Positions 8,220 to 18,166 of a stretch of 64,000 nucleotides of DNA are shown here, one piece after another. Made by a program: the position numbers and the translations under genes. The stretch is from assembly GCF_900115685.1 (NCBI RefSeq), contig NZ_FOXJ01000007.1, forward strand, positions 124,001-188,000, in the 5' to 3' direction. Under the pieces are notes generated by a model, which saw only the letters and a list, made by a program, of their open reading frames with translations, ran no database searches and was not told where the DNA came from. This DNA is from Variovorax sp. 770b2. Its GTDB lineage: Bacteria > Pseudomonadota > Gammaproteobacteria > Burkholderiales > Burkholderiaceae_C. Positions within the stretch are counted from its first letter, which is position 1, and every line of letters begins with the position of its first letter.

Positions 8220-8273
8220 AACCTTGCGGGACAGATCAAGAAACTGCGCAGCAGTTTTTGCTCTGTCCTCAAC
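8217..8273 (+). repeat. Intergenic hairpin repeat, copy 1
   Basis: A 57-bp element that begins with the stop codon of the hydratase/dehydrogenase gene. It forms a two-part stem: outer GGACAGA (8229-8235) with TCTGTCC (8262-8268), inner AAACTGC (8241-8247) with GCAGTTT (8251-8257) around a GCA loop. A near-identical copy follows the next gene at 9480. It may be an mRNA processing, stabilising or partial termination element. Confidence 0.75.
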
Positions 8274-8291
8274 CAATTAAGGAGATATCTC

Positions 8292-9479
<1,188 letters not shown>

Positions 9480-9482
<3 letters not shown>

Positions 9483-9536
9483 AACCTTGCGGGACAGACC
9501 AAGAAATTGCGCAGCAATTTTTGCTCTGTCCTCAAC
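9480..9536 (+). repeat. Intergenic hairpin repeat, copy 2
   Basis: A 57-bp copy of the element at 8217, again starting at a stop codon. The outer arms GGACAGA (9492-9498) and TCTGTCC (9525-9531) are unchanged. The inner arms are AAATTGC (9504-9510) and GCAATTT (9514-9520). Relative to copy 1, one inner C-G pair has become T-A on both sides, so pairing is kept. The only other change in the 57 bp is one base in the internal loop. Confidence 0.75.
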
Positions 9537-9549
9537 TGATTGGAGTGCT

Positions 9550-10758
9550 ATGGACCTGAACTTCACCCCCGAAGAAGAAGCCTTCCGCGCGGAAGTGCGC
9601 GCCTTCCTCGCCGACAAGCTGCCTCTGCGCCTTTCGGCCAAGGTCGGCGGCGGCAAGATCCTGACGAAGGCCGACATGCAGGAATGGCACGCCATCCTGA
9701 ACGCGCGCGGCTGGCTCGCCAACCACTGGCCCGAGCAGTACGGCGGCCCGGGCTGGACGGCGGTGGAGAAGTTCATCTTCGAACACGAATGCGCGCTGGC
9801 CTTCGCGCCGCGCATCGTGCCCTTCGGCGTGAACATGCTGGGGCCGGTGATGATCAAGTACGGCAACGAGGCGCAGAAGCAGCGCTGGCTGCCGCGCATC
9901 CTCGACGGCTCGGACTGGTGGTGCCAGGGCTATTCGGAACCCGGCGCGGGCTCCGACCTCGCAGCGGTGAAGACCTCGGCCGTGCGCGGCATCGATGCCA
10001 AGGGCGACCACTACATCGTGAATGGCCAGAAGACCTGGACCACGCTGGGCCAGCACGCCAACATGATCTTCTGCCTGGTGCGCACCAACCGCGAGGCGAA
10101 GAAGCAGGAGGGCATCAGCTTTCTCCTGATCGACATGACCTCGCCCGGCGTGGAAGTGCGCCCGATCATCACGCTCGACGGCGAGCATGAAGTGAACGAA
10201 GTGTTCTTCTCGGACGTGCGCGTGCCGGCCGAGAACCTCGTGGGCGAGGAGAACAAGGGCTGGACCTGCGCCAAGTACCTGCTGACCTACGAGCGCACCA
10301 ACATCGCGGGCGTGGGCTTCTCGGTGGCCGCGCTCGAACAGCTCAAGGGCATTGCCGCGAAGCAGGTGAAGAAGGGCAAGCCACTTGCCGACGACCCGTC
10401 GTTTGCAGCACGCCTGGCGCGGGTCGAGATCGACCTGGAGAACATGAAGACGACGAACCTGCGCGTGATCGCGGCCGTGGCCGGCGGCGGCGTGCCGGGT
10501 GCGGAGAGTTCGATGCTGAAGATTCGTGGCACGGAGATCCGCCAGGAGATCTCGTCTCTGGCGCGCCGCGCGATGGGCGTCTACGGCCGCCCCTTCGTTG
10601 CGGAAGCGCTGCAGGACGGCTACGAAGGCGAGACCTTCGGCCCGGCCTACGCGAAGGCAGCCGCCGCGCGCTACTTCAACAACCGCAAGCTGTCGATCTT
10701 CGGCGGCTCCAACGAAATCCAGAAGAACATCATCTCCAAGATGATCCTGGGCCTCTAA
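9550..10758 (+). CDS. Acyl-CoA dehydrogenase, large-subunit type (PimC-like)
   Basis: A 402-residue FAD-dependent acyl-CoA dehydrogenase with N-terminal helical domain, middle beta domain ('GYSEPGAGSDLA' around 140, 'WTTLGQHA') and C-terminal helical domain ending in 'GGSNEIQKNIISKMILGL'. It makes the trans-2-enoyl-CoA and passes electrons to ETF, encoded downstream. A second, shorter dehydrogenase gene follows after 10 bp. The pair resembles the large and small subunits of pimeloyl-CoA dehydrogenase (family knowledge); a heteromeric enzyme is inferred. The ATG at 9550 has GGAG upstream. Confidence 0.88.
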   Translation: MDLNFTPEEEAFRAEVRAFLADKLPLRLSAKVGGGKILTKADMQEWHAILNARGWLANHWPEQYGGPGWTAVEKFIFEHECALAFAPRIVPFGVNMLGPVMIKYGNEAQKQRWLPRILDGSDWWCQGYSEPGAGSDLAAVKTSAVRGIDAKGDHYIVNGQKTWTTLGQHANMIFCLVRTNREAKKQEGISFLLIDMTSPGVEVRPIITLDGEHEVNEVFFSDVRVPAENLVGEENKGWTCAKYLLTYERTNIAGVGFSVAALEQLKGIAAKQVKKGKPLADDPSFAARLARVEIDLENMKTTNLRVIAAVAGGGVPGAESSMLKIRGTEIRQEISSLARRAMGVYGRPFVAEALQDGYEGETFGPAYAKAAAARYFNNRKLSIFGGSNEIQKNIISKMILGL

Positions 10759-10768
10759 AGGAAACGCC

Positions 10769-11911
10769 ATGAACTTCGAACACACCGAAGACCGGCGCAT
10801 GCTCGCCGACAGCCTGAACCGCTTCATCGCCGAGCAGTACGCCTTCGATGCGCGCGATCGCATCGCGAAGTCGGCGCACGGATTCAGCAAGGAAATCTTC
10901 CAGCAGTTCGCCGAGCTCGGCGTGATCGGCGCGCTGTTCAGCGAAGCCGATGGCGGCTTCGGCGGCGGCGGCTTCGACATCGCCGTGGTCTTCGAGGCGC
11001 TGGGCCGTGGCCTCGTGGTCGAGCCGCTGCTGGGCGCGGTGATGGTCGGCGAGGCGCTCGTTGCCACGGGCAGCGATGCGCAGAAGGAAAAACTCGGCGA
11101 CCTCATCAACGGCGTCACCGTCGCGGCCTTCGCGCACGACGAGGCTGACTCGCATTACGAACGCACGCGCGTGGCAACCCGCGCCGAACGCAGCGGCGAT
11201 GGGTGGGTGCTGAACGGCGCCAAGGCCGCCGTGCCGCAAGGCGAGCAGGCCGACCTGTTCCTGGTCTCGGCCCGCACCTCGGGCAACGTGGACGACGAAG
11301 CCGGCATCTCGCTGTTCCTCGTGCCCGCGAAGACCGCCGGCCTCACGGTGCGCGGTTGCCCCGCCATCGACGGCGGCCGTGTCGCCGAGCTCGCGCTCGA
11401 CGGCGTGAAGCTCGGCGCCGATGCATTGCTCGGCGCCGAAGGCCAGGGCACCGCGACGCTGGAGCGCGCCATCGGCCGCGGCGTGCTCGCCCTGTGCGCC
11501 GAAGCCGTCGGCGCGATGGAAGCCGCCAAGACCGCGACGCTGGAGTACCTGCGCACGCGCAAGCAGTTCGGCATCCTCATCGGCAGCTTCCAGGCGCTGC
11601 AGCACCGCATGGCTGACCTGCTGCTCGAAATCGAACAGGCCCGCTCGGCCGTCATCAACGCCGCGGCCGCCATCGACGGCACGGACCGCGTGGCGCGCGA
11701 GCGCGCGCTGTCGGCCGCCAAGTTCAGCATCGGCCGCATCGGTGCGCTGGTGGCCGAAGAAAGCATCCAGATGCACGGCGGCATCGGCATGACGTGGGAG
11801 CTGCCGCTGCCGCACTACGCCAAGCGGCTCGTGATGATCGACCACCAGCTCGGCGACGAAGACCATCACCTGCAGCGCTACATCGCGCTCGGCAAGGAGT
11901 TGGCCGCATGA
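10769..11911 (+). CDS. Acyl-CoA dehydrogenase, small-subunit type (PimD-like)
   Basis: A 380-residue acyl-CoA dehydrogenase. The C-terminal domain carries 'RTRKQFG' and 'QMHGGIGMTWE', whose glutamate sits where the family's C-terminal active-site acid is often found. The middle domain is more diverged than in the preceding gene. An AAAGGAAA ribosome site lies upstream of the ATG. Its stop overlaps the next start (ATGA), so the two are translationally coupled. It probably forms a complex with the product of 9550-10758. Confidence 0.87.
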   Translation: MNFEHTEDRRMLADSLNRFIAEQYAFDARDRIAKSAHGFSKEIFQQFAELGVIGALFSEADGGFGGGGFDIAVVFEALGRGLVVEPLLGAVMVGEALVATGSDAQKEKLGDLINGVTVAAFAHDEADSHYERTRVATRAERSGDGWVLNGAKAAVPQGEQADLFLVSARTSGNVDDEAGISLFLVPAKTAGLTVRGCPAIDGGRVAELALDGVKLGADALLGAEGQGTATLERAIGRGVLALCAEAVGAMEAAKTATLEYLRTRKQFGILIGSFQALQHRMADLLLEIEQARSAVINAAAAIDGTDRVARERALSAAKFSIGRIGALVAEESIQMHGGIGMTWELPLPHYAKRLVMIDHQLGDEDHHLQRYIALGKELAA

Positions 11912-12720
11912 CGGACAAGACGGTTCTGATCTCGCAGCAGGGCGCGGTCCGCATCCTGACCAACAGCAACCCCGGCGCACGCAACGCGATCACGCCGACG
12001 CTGTATGCCGAACTGTCGGCCGCGCTCGCCGATGCGCAGAACGATCCCGAAGTGGGCGCCATCGTCTTCACCGGCGCCGGCGATTTCTTCTGCTCCGGCG
12101 GCGACTTGAACCTGCTGGCCAAGCGCCGCGAACTGCCCGCTTCGGAGCGCCGCGAAAAGCTCGAAGGCCTGCACGACCTGATCCGCGCGATCCGCGATTG
12201 CGGCAAGCCCGTCATCGCGGCCGTCGAAGGCGGTGCGGCGGGTGCGGGCCTCTCGATGGCGCTGGCCTGCGACATGCTGGTGTCGGCGCGCGATGCGTTC
12301 TACACGGTGGCCTACGTCAAGGTCGGCCTCACGCCGGATGGCGGCGCCACGGCGTTCCTCGCGGAATTCGTCTCGCGCCAGGTGCTCACCGAGATGTGCC
12401 TCACCGGCGACCGCATGCCGGCCGAGCGCCTGCACGCGCTGGGCGCCGTCAATCGGCTGACCGACAAGGGCGCGGCGCTGGCCGAAGCCATCGCGCTTGC
12501 AGCCAAGGTGGCCGACGGTCCGCAACGCGCGAGCGCGCGCATCAAGACGCTGTGCCGCCAGGCGCACCGCGCCACGCTCGAAGCGCAGATCGAAGCCGAG
12601 GCGGTGTACATGGTCGAATCGCAGGCCGACGCCGAAGCGGCCGAAGGCATCGGCGCGTTCCTCGGCAAGCGCCGCGCCGACTTCGTCGCGCTGCGCCGCA
12701 AGAAGCAGGACGCGCCCTGA
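11908..12720 (+). CDS. Enoyl-CoA hydratase/isomerase family protein
   Basis: A 270-residue crotonase-fold protein. Oxyanion-hole segments are visible as 'FFCSGGDLN' near residue 70 and 'EGGAAGAGLSMA' near 110. It begins inside the stop of the acyl-CoA dehydrogenase gene (ATGA overlap). It would hydrate or isomerise an enoyl-CoA in the same pathway, perhaps one with a double bond or branch that the bifunctional enzyme does not handle. The exact reaction cannot be told from sequence. Confidence 0.87.
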   Translation: MTDKTVLISQQGAVRILTNSNPGARNAITPTLYAELSAALADAQNDPEVGAIVFTGAGDFFCSGGDLNLLAKRRELPASERREKLEGLHDLIRAIRDCGKPVIAAVEGGAAGAGLSMALACDMLVSARDAFYTVAYVKVGLTPDGGATAFLAEFVSRQVLTEMCLTGDRMPAERLHALGAVNRLTDKGAALAEAIALAAKVADGPQRASARIKTLCRQAHRATLEAQIEAEAVYMVESQADAEAAEGIGAFLGKRRADFVALRRKKQDAP

Positions 12721-12746
12721 CGCCGCCCGCACAACCCCGCTTTCCT

Positions 12747-12786
12747 GCCTCGCACGCCGGTCACGCCGCGCGAGGCTTTCTCGTTT
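12747..12786 (+). terminator. Possible weak terminator between hydratase and CoA-transferase genes
   Basis: GCCTCGC (12747-12753) pairs with GCGAGGC (12770-12776) across a 16-base loop that can pair further, followed by TTTCTCGTTT. It might separate the first five genes of the cluster from the rest, or only attenuate. Confidence 0.35.
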
Positions 12787-12802
12787 CCAGGGAGTTGCCT
12801 TC

Positions 12803-14011
12803 ATGCCACTGCTGAATTCCTCGCTGCCGCTGGCCGGCGTGCGCGTCCTCGATCTGTCCCGCATCCTCGCGGGCCCCTGGTGCGGCATGGTGCTGGCCGA
12901 CATGGGCGCCGAGGTGATCAAGGTCGAGCACCCGGGCCGCGGCGACGACACGCGCGATTGGGGCCTGCGTGTCGGCAAGACCGAGACGGCCTACTTCAAC
13001 AGCGTGAACCGCAACAAGCGCTCGGTCACGCTGGACCTGCAGACGCCCGAAGGCCAGCAGATCGCGCGCGATCTTGCCAAGCAGTGCGACGTGGTGATCC
13101 AGAACTTCAAGTTCGGCGGCATCGACAAGCTGGGCCTGGGCTACGAACAGCTGAGCAAGGAGCAGCCCGGCCTCATCTACTGTTCGATCTCGGGCTACGA
13201 CCGCACCGGCCCCGAAGCCGCGCGTCCGGGCTACGACCTCGTGGTGCAGGGCGAAGCCGGCCTCATGGCGCTCAACGGCGAAGCCAACCAGCCGCCGCTG
13301 AAGTTCGGCGTGGCGGCCGTGGACCTGTTCACCGGCATGTACTCGGCGCAGGCCATCCTCGCCGCGCTCTACCAGCGCGAGAAGACGGGCAAGGGCCGGC
13401 ACGTGGAGATGGCGCTCTTCGACTGCGGCCTGATGATCACCGCCTACTACGGCCTCGAGGCGCTCCTGATGGGCGAAGACCCGCCGCGCTACGGCAACTC
13501 GCATCCGTCGATCGTGCCCTACGGCGTGTTCGATGCGGCCGATGGCCCGCTGGTCATCACCGTGGGCAACAACGCGCAGTTCGCGCGCTTCTGCACCGAG
13601 GTGATCGAGCGGCCCGACCTCGCGGCCGACGAGCGCTTCAAGACGAACATCCTGCGTTCGGCGAACCGCGCGGTGCTGCTGCCCGAACTGCACGCCGAAC
13701 TCGCGAAGCGCCAGCGCGCCGACCTGCTCGCCAGGCTCACTGCCTCGGGCATTCCGTGCGGCGAAGTGCTGGGCCTGCTCGAAGCGCTGCAGTCGAAGCG
13801 CGCGACCGATGCGGGCCTGGTGACCACGCAGCCGCACCCGGTCGCCGGCACGGTCAACGTGCTCGCGCCGCCCTACCGTTTCGATGGCGAGCGCCTGCCG
13901 GTGCGCAGCGCGCCGCCCACCCTGGGCGAAGGCACGCACGACGTGCTGCAGTCCCTGCTCGGCATGTCGGACGACAAGCTGGCCGCGCTGAAATCGAGTG
14001 GCGTCGTCTGA
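12803..14011 (+). CDS. CaiB/BaiF family CoA-transferase (class III)
   Basis: A 402-residue family III CoA-transferase. Seen: the N-terminal 'VLDLSRILAGPWCGMVLADMGAEVIKVE' region (broken here by normal variation) and D174 in 'AAVDLFTG', the position of the aspartate that carries the CoA thioester anhydride in formyl-CoA transferase. It would move CoA from a thioester, such as succinyl-CoA, to the free acid substrate. A GGGAG site precedes the ATG. Together with the CoA ligase downstream it gives the cluster two ways to activate the acid. Confidence 0.9.
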   Translation: MPLLNSSLPLAGVRVLDLSRILAGPWCGMVLADMGAEVIKVEHPGRGDDTRDWGLRVGKTETAYFNSVNRNKRSVTLDLQTPEGQQIARDLAKQCDVVIQNFKFGGIDKLGLGYEQLSKEQPGLIYCSISGYDRTGPEAARPGYDLVVQGEAGLMALNGEANQPPLKFGVAAVDLFTGMYSAQAILAALYQREKTGKGRHVEMALFDCGLMITAYYGLEALLMGEDPPRYGNSHPSIVPYGVFDAADGPLVITVGNNAQFARFCTEVIERPDLAADERFKTNILRSANRAVLLPELHAELAKRQRADLLARLTASGIPCGEVLGLLEALQSKRATDAGLVTTQPHPVAGTVNVLAPPYRFDGERLPVRSAPPTLGEGTHDVLQSLLGMSDDKLAALKSSGVV

Positions 14012-14074
14012 AGAAGACGCCTGTGCATTCCTGATCTCCCTGATTCCCTGATTCCCTGAAGTAGCAAGAAGTCC

Positions 14075-15073
14075 ATGGCCTCCCTCGTTTCCCGTTCCCT
14101 TCGCAACCCTCTTCGCCGTGCACTCGTCGCCCTGGCCCTTCCCCTTGTCACCGGCGCTGCCTTCGCGCAAGCCTGGCCCGCCAAGCCGATCACGCTGATC
14201 GTGCCCTTCCCGCCCGGCGGCCCGACCGACGTGGCCTCGCGCATCGTGGCGCAGAAGATGTCGATTGCGCTCAAGCAGAACATCCTGGTGGACAACCGCA
14301 GCGGCGCCTCGGGCACCGTGGGCGCGGCCGCCGCGGCACGTGCCGCACCGGACGGCTACACCTTCGTGATGCTGGCCACGCCCACCCTCCTGGCCTCGCA
14401 CCTGTACGGCCCGACCGGCTACGACATCTTCAAGAACTTCACGCCCGTGGGCAGCGTGTACGACCTGCCGATCGTGCTGGTGGTGAACCCCAGGTCGCTG
14501 CCCGACGTCAACACCCTGCAGGGCCTGATCGCCAAGGCCAAGGCCGAGGGCGGCAAGCTCAACTACACGACGGCCGGCGCCGGCAGCTTCGGCCACCTGA
14601 CGACCGAGCAACTCAAGACCATCGGCAAGTTCGACATGCAGCACGTGCCCTACCGCGGCAGCGCGCCGGCCGTGACCGACCTCATCGGCGGCCAGGTGCC
14701 CGCGATGTTCTCGGACCTCGTGGGCGTGCTGCCGCACATCCGCGCGGGCAAGCTGCGCGCCATCGCCGTCGGCTCGGGCCAGCGCGTGAGCCTGCTGCCC
14801 GACGTGAAGACGGTGGCCGAGCAGGGCTTTCCCGGTTTCGATGCGACCTCGTGGGGCGGCCTGCTGGCGCCGGCCGGCACGCCCAAGGACGTGATCGACC
14901 GCATGAGCGCCGAGCTGAAGACCGCGCTGGCCGACAAGCAGGTGCAGGAAAAGCTCGAGAGCGTCGGCTCGTTCGCGGCCTACCGCACGCCCGAGAAAAC
15001 CGGCGAACGCATGCGCCAGGACTTCGAACGCTGGGGCAAGGTCATTCGCGACAACAAGATCACGAACCAGTAG
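14075..15073 (+). CDS. Bug-type (tripartite tricarboxylate) periplasmic solute receptor
   Basis: A 332-residue secreted receptor. A Sec signal peptide ends near 'AFA-QAW' (about residue 32), followed by the family signature 'PITLIVPFPPGGPTD' and the mature two-lobe binding fold. No TctA/TctB membrane genes are nearby, as is usual for the many orphan Bug proteins of Burkholderiales. Its place inside the operon suggests it captures the acid that the cluster degrades. The 63-bp gap before it contains a short TGATTCCC tandem. Confidence 0.9.
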   Translation: MASLVSRSLRNPLRRALVALALPLVTGAAFAQAWPAKPITLIVPFPPGGPTDVASRIVAQKMSIALKQNILVDNRSGASGTVGAAAAARAAPDGYTFVMLATPTLLASHLYGPTGYDIFKNFTPVGSVYDLPIVLVVNPRSLPDVNTLQGLIAKAKAEGGKLNYTTAGAGSFGHLTTEQLKTIGKFDMQHVPYRGSAPAVTDLIGGQVPAMFSDLVGVLPHIRAGKLRAIAVGSGQRVSLLPDVKTVAEQGFPGFDATSWGGLLAPAGTPKDVIDRMSAELKTALADKQVQEKLESVGSFAAYRTPEKTGERMRQDFERWGKVIRDNKITNQ

Positions 15074-15122
15074 AACTGCGGCACGCGGCACGCCGCCGGC
15101 AAGACGACATCAAGGAGACGAC

Positions 15123-17078
15123 ATGACAACGGGCAACGACAAGAACAACCACACGGGAACGGCCGCCGCGCCGTTCCGCCCCCTGTTCCCGGTGCGCGGC
15201 CTCGCCGACATCCGGCGGCTGGAAGAAACGCCGCTGGAAGAAGCGCTCACGGTGCGCAGCACCTACGAGATCTTCCGCAACTCCGGCGCGGCCTTTGGCG
15301 ACAAGACGGCGCTGACCTTCCTGCGCAGCGGCAATCCGGCCGATGCGCCGATCCGCTGGTCGTATGCCCAGTTGCTCGCCGGCATTCACCAGACCGCGAA
15401 CCTGCTGCACACGCTGGGCGTGGGGCCCCAAGACGCGGTGGCGGTGCTGCTGCCCGGCTGCCTCGAATACCACCTCGCGCTCTGGGGCGGCGAGGCGGCC
15501 GGCATCGTGCAGCCGCTCAACCCGCTGCTGACCGACGAGAAGCTGGTCGCGCTGATGACCGCGGCGCGCGCGAAGGTGCTGATCGCCTACGGCTCGGACG
15601 CCGAATCGGGCATGTGGTCGAAGGCGATGCGCCTGCGCGGGCAGGTCCCCACGCTCACCACCGTGCTGCGCGTGGCGCCGCACGACGAAGCGCCGGGCGC
15701 GGCGGGTGCATTGCCCGAAGGCGTGGCCGAGTTCGATGTGCTGCGCGCCGCGCAAGCGAGCGACCGCCTCCTGAGCGGCCGCGACATCGCGCCCACCGAC
15801 ATCGCCGCCTACTTCCACACCGGGGGCACCACCGGCGCGCCCAAGCTCGCGCGCCACAGCCATGGCGCGCAGGTGTTCACCGCCTGGGCCAGCGTGCAGC
15901 TGGCGGGCATGAACGAACACGGCATCTCGATCAACGGCTATCCGCTGTTCCATGTGGCGGGCGTGCTGCCGGCCTCGCTCTCGTCGCTGTCGGCGGGCGT
16001 GGAGGTGATCATTCCGACGCCCTCGCTGCTGCGGAACAAGGAGGTGCTGGCCAACTACTGGAAGCTGGTCGCCAGGTACCGGCCGACCTCGCTCTCGGCC
16101 GTGCCCACGGTGCTCGCGGCGCTCGCGAACGTGCCGCTGAACGGCGCGGACATCTCTTCGATCACCTACTGCCGCACCGGCGCCGCCGTGCTCGCACCCG
16201 AGCTGGCCGCGCGCTTCGAGCGCCTGTTCGGCCTGCATGTGCACGAGAGCCTGGGCATGACGGAGATGGCCGGTATCTCGACCATCACGCCGCCCGGAGT
16301 GAACGGGCCGGCCGGCTGCGTGGGCTTTCGCCTGCCGTACTCGCAGATCCGCATCGTCGCGCTCGACGAGAGCGGCAACGCGAGCGACCGCGACGTGCCG
16401 CCCGGCGCTCAGGGCATGGTGCTCTTCAAGTCGCCCAATGTGTTCTCGGGTTTCGTCGATCCGGCGGACAACGCCAAGGCGTTCACGGCCGATGGCTGGC
16501 TCGCCACCGGCGACCTGGGCTGGATGGACGGCGAGGAGCGGCTGAACCTCACCGGCCGCTCGAAGGACCTGATCATCCGCAGCGGCCACAACATCGACCC
16601 GAAGACCATCGAGGACGCACTGGGCGCGCACCCTGCGGTGCAGCTGTGCGCAGCCGTCGGCGCGCCCGATGCCTACGCGGGCGAGCTGCCCGTGATCTTC
16701 GCGACGCTGGTGCCCGGCGCCTCGGCCACCGAAGAAGAGCTGCTGGCCTTCACCTCCGCACGCGTGGATGAAGCGCCCGCCAGGCCCAAGTGGGTGTCGG
16801 TGATCGGCGCGATGCCGATGACCAACGTCGGAAAGATCTACAAGCCCGATCTGCGCGCAATGGCTGCGCGGCAGGTGGTGGCCGCGACGGTTGCAGAGGT
16901 GTGCGTCGAACTCGGTGCCAGCGGTGCCGCACAACCTGTGGTGACCACCGAAGGCGAAAGCCTCGTGCATGTGCAGATCGATGCCGCCGCAGCAGGCGCG
17001 CTGGCCGCACCGCTGCAGGAGCGCCTGCAGAAGGCGCTGGCGCCGCTGCCTTTCAAGACGCGCATCGCGCTGAAGTGA
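15123..17078 (+). CDS. Acyl-CoA synthetase (AMP-forming)
   Basis: A 651-residue adenylate-forming ligase. The ATP/AMP loop 'TGGTTGAPK' is near residue 237, 'YPLFHVAG' and 'GMTEMAG' follow, and the C-terminal hinge and catalytic lysine are in 'MTNVGKIYKPDL'. It activates a carboxylic acid to its CoA ester through an acyl-AMP. It is longer than short-chain ligases because of an N-terminal extension of about 50 residues. AAGGAGACG precedes the ATG. It lies between two Bug receptor genes. Confidence 0.9.
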   Translation: MTTGNDKNNHTGTAAAPFRPLFPVRGLADIRRLEETPLEEALTVRSTYEIFRNSGAAFGDKTALTFLRSGNPADAPIRWSYAQLLAGIHQTANLLHTLGVGPQDAVAVLLPGCLEYHLALWGGEAAGIVQPLNPLLTDEKLVALMTAARAKVLIAYGSDAESGMWSKAMRLRGQVPTLTTVLRVAPHDEAPGAAGALPEGVAEFDVLRAAQASDRLLSGRDIAPTDIAAYFHTGGTTGAPKLARHSHGAQVFTAWASVQLAGMNEHGISINGYPLFHVAGVLPASLSSLSAGVEVIIPTPSLLRNKEVLANYWKLVARYRPTSLSAVPTVLAALANVPLNGADISSITYCRTGAAVLAPELAARFERLFGLHVHESLGMTEMAGISTITPPGVNGPAGCVGFRLPYSQIRIVALDESGNASDRDVPPGAQGMVLFKSPNVFSGFVDPADNAKAFTADGWLATGDLGWMDGEERLNLTGRSKDLIIRSGHNIDPKTIEDALGAHPAVQLCAAVGAPDAYAGELPVIFATLVPGASATEEELLAFTSARVDEAPARPKWVSVIGAMPMTNVGKIYKPDLRAMAARQVVAATVAEVCVELGASGAAQPVVTTEGESLVHVQIDAAAAGALAAPLQERLQKALAPLPFKTRIALK

Positions 17079-17124
17079 ATCGCCGCTTCGAGATTTTCTG
17101 AAACCACAAGGGAGACACAAGACC

Positions 17125-18123
17125 ATGACCCATCAACCATTCCATCGCCGCGCCTTGCTGTGCGCCGCCGCATCGACTGCCGCGCTGTTCGCGCTGGCAC
17201 CGGCCCACGCGCAAGCGCCCTATCCGAACAAGCCGATCCGCATGGTCGTGCCCTTCCAGGCCGGTGGCGCGACCGACGTGCTCGCGCGCGTGCTGGGCCA
17301 GAAGATGTCGGCCGGCTTCGGCCAGCCTGTCGTCATCGACAACAAGCCGGGTGCCGCCGGCATCATCGGCACCGATGCGGTCGCCAAGTCGGCACCCGAT
17401 GGCTACACGCTCGTCTTCTCGCTCAGCAACGCGCTGCTGACCAACGAGTTCCTCTACGAGAAGCTGCCCTACGACACGCAGCGCGACCTCACGCTGGTCT
17501 ACCAGGTGGCGATGGGACCGCTGGTGCTGGTGGTGCATCCGAGCGTGCCGGTGAAGACCGCGCCGGAACTCTTGAAGTACGTTGCCGCGAACAAGGGCAA
17601 GGTCGCCTACGGCTCCTACGGCGTGGGTGCGTACCCGCACCTGGCCGGCGCGCACATGAGCCTCACGCAGCAGGCCGACATGAACCACGTCGCCTACAAG
17701 GGCGAGGCGCCGATGATGCAGGACCTGATCGGCGGCCAGATCCAGATGGCCTATGCGAGCGCGCTGGTGGCCAAGCCGCACATCGACGCGGGCAAGGTGC
17801 GGGCCATCGGTGTGAGCGGCGAGCGCCGCATGGCCGCGCTGCCCAACGTGCCGACGATGGCCGAGCAGGGCTTGAAGGACGAGGCCTATCGCGTGACCGG
17901 CTGGCTCGCCTTCGCAGTGCCCGCCAGGACGCCCAAGCCCATCGTGGACCGCATCGCCGAAGAGGTGCGCAAGGCCACGCAGCAGCCCGACGTGCGCGAG
18001 CGCGTGGCGGCCATGGGCTTCGAGCTGAAGGACAGCTCGCCCGAACTCTTTGCCGCCGCCTGGAAGCAGGAGCGGCCGGTGTGGGAGCGGCTCATCAAGC
18101 AATCGGGCGCGAAGCTCGAGTAA
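17125..18123 (+). CDS. Bug-type (tripartite tricarboxylate) periplasmic solute receptor
   Basis: A 332-residue secreted receptor. The signal peptide contains an arginine pair and ends at 'AHA-QAP' (about residue 29). The mature N-terminus has the family signature 'PIRMVVPFQAGGATD'. It is clearly diverged from the Bug protein at 14075, so the two are not a recent duplication and may bind different ligands. An AAGGGAGA ribosome site precedes the ATG. Confidence 0.9.
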   Translation: MTHQPFHRRALLCAAASTAALFALAPAHAQAPYPNKPIRMVVPFQAGGATDVLARVLGQKMSAGFGQPVVIDNKPGAAGIIGTDAVAKSAPDGYTLVFSLSNALLTNEFLYEKLPYDTQRDLTLVYQVAMGPLVLVVHPSVPVKTAPELLKYVAANKGKVAYGSYGVGAYPHLAGAHMSLTQQADMNHVAYKGEAPMMQDLIGGQIQMAYASALVAKPHIDAGKVRAIGVSGERRMAALPNVPTMAEQGLKDEAYRVTGWLAFAVPARTPKPIVDRIAEEVRKATQQPDVRERVAAMGFELKDSSPELFAAAWKQERPVWERLIKQSGAKLE

Positions 18124-18166
18124 CCCATTTCATCGATTCATTCATTCGCCATTCGAAGGAGCAACC

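Noticed and set aside
5964..8276. A 770-codon open frame on the minus strand opposite the hydratase/dehydrogenase gene
   Set aside because: Its translation is low-complexity (Arg, Ala, His-rich) and the opposite strand encodes a full, well-conserved two-domain enzyme. Long antisense frames are usual in DNA of this GC content.
14032..14056. TGATTCCC tandem before the first Bug gene
   Set aside because: Only two exact units plus a variant, short and in a small gap. No sign of function beyond chance slippage.
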